Positions 57,407 to 64,000 of a DNA stretch of 64,000 nucleotides are shown here, one piece after another; within the stretch, counting starts at the first letter, position 1, and every line of letters begins with the position of its first letter. Origin of the DNA: Candidula unifasciata (lineage: Eukaryota > Mollusca > Gastropoda > Stylommatophora > Geomitridae); the NCBI GenBank assembly GCA_905116865.2, contig CAJHNH020004535.1, positions 341,936-405,935 of the forward strand, in the 5' to 3' direction. Below the pieces are notes generated by a model. It made no database searches. It had not been told where the DNA came from and saw only the letters and a list, made by a program, of their open reading frames with translations. Position numbers and translations under genes: made by a program.

Positions 57407-57610
57407 TTAAAGAACAACAAAGCACCAGGCAAAGACGAACTGCCAGCAGAACTTCTCAAAGTAGATCCCAACACAACTGCTAGCATTCTAGAACCATTGT
57501 TCAAGGATATTTGGGAAAAAGAAGTGTTGCCTGATGACTGGAGCAAAGGAACAATAGTCCAAATCCCCAAAAAAGGAGACTTAACAGACTGCAATAATTG
57601 TGTTCTGTGC

Positions 57611-57878
57611 TGAGGTTGTTCTCGCGAGACAAATGAATGGGAAGACACTGAAGCACTTATGGGGTACATGCAACAAAGGTCATTTTGCTAAAACTAACAG
57701 GATCTAACCAGCATCTATTTCTTTCTTAACAGAAACGCTTTACATTTTATTTCTTGTGCTGAGTACTAAGCTTGTAGATCTTCAGTTTACTAATACTGTA
57801 CAAAAATGACAAAACAGTTCAGTTGTAATTTCAAATTTATGAGTTCCAACAAATGATTTACATGACGATCTTTGTTAC
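57611..57878. other. Intron stretch, nothing recognised
   Basis: Nothing identified. Confidence 0.35.
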
Positions 57879-57992
57879 CTTGACAAGCATTTGTGCCAAT
57901 ACTTGTGTATCCACGGGGACAGATACAGAATGCAGTTCCATTCTCTGCAAGACTACATCCATGGCTGCAGTTTAGGTTACACACTGTTTTAT
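57879..57992 (-). CDS. EGF/CUB protein exon E4: EGF
   Basis: This 114-nt exon, phases 1 to 1, follows GATGTAG and ends CAAG|GTAACAAAG. It reads YKTVCNLNCSHGCSLAENGT, AFCICPRGYTSIGTNACQ. It is a compact EGF with six cysteines and no calcium-binding start, resembling the short EGFs of fibulin or LDL-receptor type (C.HGC.....G..C.C..GY). Confidence 0.92.
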
Positions 57993-58484
57993 CTACATCA
58001 TTAAAAATAAAACTAATAACACACTGGGATACATTAGGTAATTCTGGAATGTAAATTTACTAAATAAATGTCAGTGAACAATTACTGTCCTTACTACTAG
58101 AACAGCTACCAAAATCCAGCTAGCAGTTGCAAGTAACTGCAGTCTTATAATTCACCCGCACCTGAAGGAAATTTCTAACTGGCAAGGAGTTCACAGACTT
58201 CACCAAACTCCCAAACTGGATTCATGGGAACACAGTAAATCTTTTTTTTTGTTATTTCTTGTTTAAAAAAAAGGGGGATTTGAAGGAAGAAAGCTAAAAG
58301 AAAAAGTAATACAAACAAATCAAAATTAGCATATGGTATTTATTAGTCTGCAGCCTGCTGACAAAAAAAAAATCTAAACCAGTGAGGAAACATTCCAAAC
58401 ATAGGCCCAACCTCACCCAGTCCGCATGTACTCTTGTGCTGAATCAAGACCTGACTACATCTCAACATATGGCTCTGTCAGACG
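57993..58484. other. Intron E3-E4 stretch, nothing recognised
   Basis: Nothing identified. Confidence 0.35.
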
Positions 58485-58650
58485 TGAAGTTCACAACTGG
58501 TCTTGTAGCCCCACTGGTTGTGAGTGACGTTTAACCCAACCAGGACAGTACAACGAGCCACAAACAGGCGGTGACACAAATTACCACCATTCAGATGAGA
58601 ATCACACAGGCACAAGTCCCAGAATCCCTATTCAACCATTAGGTTATATT
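58485..58650 (-). repeat. Dispersed repeat family C, copy 3 (inverted)
   Basis: The minus strand reads GATTCTGGGACTTGTGCC, ATTTGTGTCACCGCCTGTTT and GTACTGTCCTGGTTGGG, matching the order in the copies at 1.8 and 18.8 kb with more divergence. Confidence 0.6.
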
Positions 58651-59043
58651 AGGGCTTCCAACATCCAGGATGTGGTGGCTTTAAGGCTTTAAAAAAAATA
58701 TGTGTGTCCCATATTGGGGCGAGGCAATCGACACCCCACTGGTTTCTTTGCTTAGAGAGGGCTTGAAGAGCTCTCTAACACCATCCTTGTGGATATTATA
58801 GTCTGGTAGTGAATTGAAAAAGGTCTCTACACCAATATCACTCCAAAAGATGCAAGCCCTTTTTGTGCTGTGATGGGCTCAAACACCAAAGCCTCATCAA
58901 AACTCAAGTGTTCTAAAGAACCGATCAACCAACCAACAATATATGCTCAACAAAAGACTGCTGTATACTTTCTCCAAAGTTTTGCCCTTTTTCACTACGA
59001 TATTTATAACATGTACACAGATTTCAGCATTGTTGTTACTCAC
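58651..59043. other. Intron stretch, nothing recognised
   Basis: Nothing identified. Confidence 0.35.
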
Positions 59044-59169
59044 ACTGGTCACACTTGTGTTGGTCAGCAGCCAGTCTGTATCCCTGATTACACACACATC
59101 TGTAACTGCCAGGCCCATTCTCACAGAGATGCTCACAGCCATCATTGTGGCTGGCACACTCATCAATGT
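59044..59169 (-). CDS. EGF/CUB protein exon E3: cbEGF
   Basis: This 126-nt exon, phases 1 to 1, follows TTGCCAG and ends CAGT|GTGAGTAAC. It reads [42 protein letters not shown]: a canonical cbEGF (DIDEC, GSY.C.C..GY.L). Confidence 0.93.
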
Positions 59170-61529
59170 CTGGCAATGAAATCAATGAGTTAATGATCAC
59201 AACTGATGGGAGTAGTTACATAGAGGTAAACAGGCAGAACAATCAAACACATATTTTATCAGAAGAACTGACTGAAGAACTGATATCACAGCACATCAGG
59301 CATACCTCTAAGTGCTCCGTCTCATGCAGCAGGTGTCTTAATGTGTAGATGCTAACTGATATCAAGGGAACATTTTTGTTCAGTATAGATTCCTTCTCAC
59401 ATATATGTTTTGCTACATATGTTAAGACAACAATATAAATGTGCTTTTATCTTCTATTACCCTATAAGGTAATCACAGTTCCAACTTCACAGAAAACTGA
59501 TCACTCCCATAGTTGTTCCACTCCTGTGCCAATAAAAACCACACAGAATGCCCTTTGTTGCTTGTTGTATTTAAAAAAAAAAAAATACCCTTCATCCTCC
59601 ATTGGAGCTAGGACCACACTCCAACAATTATCACAAGCCATTTTTATTTTTGCTATTTCCTGCCACTCTATCCATGCCATGTCATATTATTCATCTGTCT
59701 CATTCTCTTCAGAAAACAGTAATTCTTTTCTCTGTGTGTTTTCATGTCTCTATGTTGCACTGAGGGTTTTAAGTGGTGAAATCATGCAATATTTAACAGC
59801 AATATAGACAGAAATGGGAAACATACAGAGATGCTAAAATAAACTTACAAAAGACAGAGCCTTTTTTTTATCCCTAGGAAATTTGTAGAAGTCAACAAGA
59901 AATTAACTCTTTACAGACCGGATGCCACTTTAGTAGCTTTTGAATCTATCACATTCAGACCGTTCACCACTATAATGGCTCTTCATGGAGACACTAATAT
60001 TGTTTCGTTTGATGGGAAAATGAATTTGTATGAACACTTTTTGAAGAACCAGAATTAGCAAAATGAAATTTTGGCGTGGTGTTTTGGGTCACTTTCTACT
60101 TTCTACTCTGTTGTTGACAAATCTCAGCCAGATAGTGACAATAGTCTTGATATTATGATTGATAATGCACATGCCAAACCTATTGCCAATAATATAGGTT
60201 AAAATGAAGTTGAAAAAAATATTTCAGTTGGACCATTCTTGTTTCAATCAGCTGTGTCAGGAATTGGGTTGTGAAATTTGACATGTTGTACAAAAAATCA
60301 TCAGAAATTCGAAAGTATTTAAATCAATTGTGTCAAATAAAGATTTGCTGATGCACAGCTGAAGAGAGGAGGCAAATGAATTCTTAGAAATAGATAGCAG
60401 TGTTTTAAACAGGTAAAAAGAAAGGTAAGCACAACATTTTATAGGTAAATAATCTTCCTATGAGTCTAAGATCCTTGAATGTTGTGGGATTTTAATAAAT
60501 TTGTTTTTTTTTTAGTACTGAAACTTTAACAGTTTCAATTTATTCTGCATTCATTTATCTTTAATTTGATATATTATTTTTCTATAGAGCCAGTACTTTT
60601 CCTTCAGGAAGGTTTTTGTTTTGTCATGTTGAGGTAAATAAATTCAGCTCAAAATTAATGCTGTCCAAACGCCCAAAAAATGTTCTCCTGAGAGAATTAA
60701 GCACAGTAAAAAACTCTGGAAATGAAACTCGGTTGTCAAATCAGCACTACTGTATGAATCAGTTACATAGATTAGATTAAAACTGTTACCAATAAACTTC
60801 ACAAGTGCCTGCATGAAATAAAAGGAATAAAATGGTTTCACACAATCACTAATTCAAGGCTTTGGCAATTTAAAAAAATGTGGATAAATTAAATCCAAGA
60901 AGAGAGTGTTGCAGATACAATGAAACTGCTAGAGGGCTATGGAGATGACACCAGACCGACTGAACATAGAGCATAACAGAATAATCTGCCATAAGTTACT
61001 TTGAGTTATACATCATAAACTCAGTTGTAATTCATCTGCTATCTTGTTAGTTTACAGGTTAATTATTATTCAGAGTTAATCATGAAAACAAAACAGACAT
61101 CACTTTCATTTATTAAAAAGTAGGATGTGTATCCTGTACAGGAGATTGTGGAACCAACCCCAGCATTGTTGAGCTGTCTTTTTGTGCTATACATTTTTTT
61201 TGTTCAGTAGGTTGCTGCTGCTTAATTTAAGTCAGTTTTTTACACTCTCAAAACAAATACAATGCAGTCTGCTGCTCAATCGCTTGCAACTGGAATCCAG
61301 CTGGGTACCTCGGAATTATAAAGCTGATAATACTTTGATAAACACAACTGAAATCATGGTAGATGTAGTTCAGCTGTGAGAATGCACACATGCTGCTCAT
61401 TATATTACATCACATGACATGTTGGAATGAAGTATCATTTATGTCTTTAATGTTTCTTTATTTATTGTTGACACCTAGCCATATCTTTTATAACTACTCT
61501 TGTAAAACAAAAAACACACACATTATATA
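59170..61529. other. Intron E2-E3, nothing firmly recognised
   Basis: TTAACTCTTTACAGACCGG at about 59,905 resembles a TTAA-flanked transposon end, but no partner end was found. Open frames at 59,439-59,807 and elsewhere lack domains. Confidence 0.4.
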
Positions 61530-61795
61530 GGTTTGGAAACCACCACTGTGTAATGGCTAGAAGCTCGTCTACAGATCAGAAGGTCGTAGGTTTGGATCCT
61601 GACTAGTTGAAATTTAAAAAAAAATAGAATTTGGCTTCCAGGTCGACCTAGCTTTGAGGTGGTACCAGGTATTGTCCTGGGAAGTAAAGGCAGGTGGTGT
61701 GATGTTGACCACATTACCTACCAAGTGTTGATTGATCTTTTAAAAAAAAGTCTAGCCCTATATGCCTGAAGCCATGAAAAAATGTCCTTTATTTT
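61530..61795 (+). mobile_element. tRNA-derived SINE, family A
   Basis: Head with TGTAATGGCTAGAAGCTCG (A box) and GTAGGTTTGGATCCTG (B box), body with GATGTTGACCACATTACC and CAAGTGTTGAT, 3' end CCTGAAGCCATGAAAAAATG and a CTTTATTTTACTTTTAC tail. It shares body and tail with 23,680-23,990. It sits about 40 bp from the donor of exon E2. Confidence 0.72.
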
Positions 61796-61837
61796 ACTTT
61801 TACTATACAGGTCTGGTGTTATCTCACCCTGTCTTAC

Positions 61838-61969
61838 CTTCACAAAGCCCTGTAGCCAGATTTCTTGTGTAGCCTTCCTTACATTGACAGCTGTAGTTGC
61901 CAATGTTGTTATAGCAATCTTCCACATTCAGATCACAGCGATTCTTATAGTCTGTACATTCATCAACGT
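61838..61969 (-). CDS. EGF/CUB protein exon E2: cbEGF
   Basis: This 132-nt exon, phases 1 to 1, follows GGTTTCAG and ends GAAG|GTAAGACAG. It reads DVDECTDYKNRCDLNVEDCY, NNIGNYSCQCKEGYTRNL, ATGLCE: a cbEGF with DVDEC start, one extra inserted segment between the second and third cysteines, and the usual GNYSC.C..GY. Confidence 0.92.
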
Positions 61970-62147
61970 CTGAAACCAAGGATTAAGACAATTGGTTATG
62001 TTGTTAGTATAAATTGTTAGAATCATTACATAATCTCACCTGAAAATATTCACTGTTACATAATTTAATGCGACAGATTAATTATATCATCTCACCAGAA
62101 AATACACTGTTGTTACAAAGTCTAATGTGTTAATTACATGATCTCAC

Positions 62148-62393
62148 CTGTACAAACTCCACTGACCATCAAGTAACCATCTGGACAGACACAGCTAAAA
62201 GAACCGGGCTCATTGACACAGACTAGTCCATCAGCACATCTGTCAGGGTCTGCACACTCATTCACATCTTGTTCACAGTTGCTTCCTGACCAGGACTCAT
62301 CACAGACACATCCCCGGACATTGTCACAGGTCCCTCTACCTCGACACTCACAGGTGCTGGAGCAGTTGTCTCCAAAGTTGGGGCTTTCACATT
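62148..62393 (-). CDS. EGF/CUB protein exon E1 (first in window): laminin-type EGF plus cbEGF
   Basis: This 246-nt exon, phases 1 to 1, follows TGTTCAG and ends ACAG|GTGAGATC. The first unit is CESPNFGDNCSSTCECRGRG, TCDNVRGCVCDESWSGSNC (MEGF/laminin-like); the second is DVNECADPDRCADGLVCVNE, PGSFSCVCPDGYLMVSGV, CT (cbEGF). The phase-1 start shows the gene continues upstream past the right edge; no signal peptide or start codon is in the window. From here to the E15 stop the 15 exons total 2,297 nt, and after the 2-nt partial codon this is exactly 765 codons including the stop. Confidence 0.93.
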
Positions 62394-62560
62394 CTGAACA
62401 ACAAAAGACAAGTGTAAATGTTTGAGAAAACTGAACTGATGACAAAATGTGGTTTAACAGAAATCTTTCCATTCTTAGCTGCATGATACAATATTATAAA
62501 TACACTAAACTGGTCTTCACCACTATCCCTCATTTTTACTTAGTCGCTCCTCTTCTACAT

Positions 62561-62885
62561 TGTTGTTGTTGTTATTGATCCAGCGGCGCATGAGCTTTCG
62601 CCCTTTGGCCCAATGCCATGTAGTGGAATTTACATATTTTCACAAGCTGTTCTTTTCCTCCGTACAAGGTGTTCCACCTGTCTGGTCTCGGAGGGAGTAG
62701 CATTCTTCTAGTCTCGTTGAGTTTTGGGCACTCAAAGAGATGATGGTCAACAGTTTCATAGGGGTAGTTACATAGCTGGCACTCTGGGGAGTGTTGTGGC
62801 TGTATTCTGTTTAGGTGTCCATTGAGTGAAGTATGTTGTGTGTTCTGTGTCTGAAGATGGTGGCCTGGTCCCTTCTTGTTAAATG
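62561..62885 (-). mobile_element. LINE 3' end with (AAC)n tail, third copy
   Basis: Minus-strand equivalent of the last ~325 bp of the element at 34,994-35,546: the reverse complements of GGCGCATGAGCTTTCGCCC and GGCACTCTGGGGAGTGTTGT correspond, and TTGTTGTTGTTATTGATCC is the AAC tail. More diverged and 5'-truncated. Confidence 0.78.
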
Positions 62886-63609
62886 GCCTCCTCTACCTTC
62901 GGGTGTGGAGGTTTGCCAGAGAGATCACCAGACTTCTCTATCAGCAGGTTTCTTTTAGGATTTATTCCATTCCAGTCCTCTTTCAGCCAGGGACTGTCGG
63001 ATGTTGTCTTCCCCACTGATCCTGGGCCACCCTGGAGGTCTGGTTCTTAGGTTATTGGACTCCTATGCCTGCCACGGTGGCCAATTTTCCTCCCTCATCC
63101 AAGAATATTGAAAAGATGGTGTGGCCATATGTTGTAAAAACAATGTCTGGAGACAATTATTTCCATCAAAATCTCAATTTTGTTGTTGTTGTTGAAGGAT
63201 GAACACTTTTCCAATATAATACCGGCTACCTTTACAGGTCATCTGAGCAAATTTGAGACGAGAACAATGGCTGAGCTATTCAAAGCAGTGGGTCTGAATG
63301 TCGAGTAGAGTTGGCTTAACATCGTCATCCTCTCCTGAAAGCTGAGCTATTCTGGCCATGCTGAACGTCGCGGTGGCCTGGAGAGAACAGTGTTGGAGGC
63401 TGCATTTTCTGAAAAATGAGGCAGAGGCTGACCTCTGCAAAGGGGGTACAAGATAGTGAAGACCCACTGGTTAGGAGAGCTCACAAGGCTGGAGAATTGG
63501 CTAAAGACAGTGACTTTTAGGTGTGCAGTGAGGAGAGGTGATGTTCTGTAAAGGGCCCACTGAACCATGCTGATTACTTTTACTTCTAGTTAATGAGATT
63601 ATATGAGAA
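62886..63609. other. Stretch with no recognised feature
   Basis: No further upstream exon of the EGF/CUB gene was recognised here on the minus strand. Open frames at 63,276-63,568 lack domains. Confidence 0.35.
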
Positions 63610-64000
63610 TGGTGCAAATTTAACAGATATCACAATTCCTGGTTGCCTTGAACAGCTCTCTTGATGATATCCCTCCAAGCAATCGTTTCAGCTCATTCAG
63701 CATCATCTCTCATGTTTTGCCTCTACCCCTTTTTCTACTGATCTTTCCAGTTGTCATAATGGTCTTCAGTGTCTCTCTTCTCATTATGTGACCAAAGAAC
63801 AGTGTTTTGTTTCTTCCTAATTGTTGTATATAGAAATTTACTTTCATTAGCTTCTTTCAAGCAATCGTTGTTAGTTACTCTGGTGGTCCAAGGTATTTGT
63901 TACATTTGTCTCAGAAACCACATCTCTGCTGCTTCCAAATTCATCTTAATTTGTTCACTGACATTCCAAGATTCGCTGCCATACAGCAGAACAGGTTCTA
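63610..64000 (-). mobile_element. LINE RT C-terminal fragment (cut by window edge)
   Basis: The minus strand reads LEPVLLYGSESWNVSEQIKM, NLEAAEMWFLRQM, then IPWTTRVTNNDCL and further to about 63,610. The LLYGSE.W......LEA.EMWFLRRM..I.WT.R.TN pattern is an invertebrate LINE RT thumb. A stop is present after FLRQM. Confidence 0.75.

Larger units (their letters stand above)
55385..57610 (+). mobile_element. RTE-like LINE, endonuclease to start of RT, 3' truncated
   Basis: From about 55,769 it reads MFETAKITQVIKEMQSYKLP, ILGISESRWRG and SAGVALILKKGIHKHL; then, past a frame break near 56,147, GDLNAKVGNNNMNREL and RLSDFCTANRLVIGG; then, after a 79-bp duplication, ITEPPSKQEILKAIHTL and NNKAPGKDELPAELLK. 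This is the AP-endonuclease, linker and RT fingers of an RTE/BovB-like element. GDLNAKVG is the catalytic D-x-N motif. The RT stops at GDLTDCNN (about 57,597) with no catalytic YADD, so the 3' half is missing. It is antisense to the host gene and non-functional. Confidence 0.85.

Noticed and set aside
58897..59166. 89-residue minus-strand frame starting [10 protein letters not shown]
   Set aside because: It is a wrong-frame reading of the cbEGF exon E3 (59044-59169), whose true frame gives DIDEC...CVCNQGY.
59890..60420. TTAACTCTTTACAGACCGG as a piggyBac-like element end
   Set aside because: No matching inverted end or second TTAA at a sensible distance was found.

Overview
The window is animal genomic DNA: AT-rich, intron-dense and full of transposon debris and tandem repeats. 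The only host gene I can support is on the minus strand. It is a large secreted or cell-surface EGF/CUB protein whose small exons are spread from 62,393 down to 514. The fossils (Jockey-like LINEs with RNase H, RTE/L2-like LINEs, hAT, mariner, TTAA-flanked MITEs, tRNA-derived SINEs) suggest a lophotrochozoan, most likely a gastropod mollusc. That assignment is inference.

Gene layout in transcription order (right to left): fifteen exons, E1 to E15 (62,393 to 24,826), join with matching splice phases throughout. They give 764 complete residues plus an in-frame stop, and the 5' end lies beyond the right edge. The order is about twelve EGF units (several with the calcium-binding D-V/I-N/D-E-C start, three laminin/MEGF-like), then CUB, EGF, CUB. 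Two more exons (5134-5008 and 764-514) encode the two halves of another CUB and then leave the left edge. They are either a downstream tandem gene or, if a non-canonical GC donor at the end of E15 is used, the continuation of the same gene. The EGF-then-CUB order resembles cubilin, and the CUB-EGF-CUB block resembles tolloid-type proteins, but no protease, lectin or membrane segment is seen.

The introns carry most of the novelty. (1) The 3' end of exon E9, including its GTAAGT donor, is amplified into an array with 15 donors. (2) The intron splitting the first CUB holds a giant 19-bp minisatellite (34,586-40,012) interrupted by a LINE. (3) The same intron holds a decayed CUB exon, evidence of lost domains. 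(4) A SPIN-like hAT element has an internal 31-bp expansion. (5) Two hAT elements and two MITEs have identifiable target-site duplications, and both MITEs are nested in LINEs.

No tRNA, rRNA, CRISPR, operon or prokaryote-type system is seen. Long open frames on the plus strand at 34.5-40 kb are by-products of a stop-free tandem repeat.
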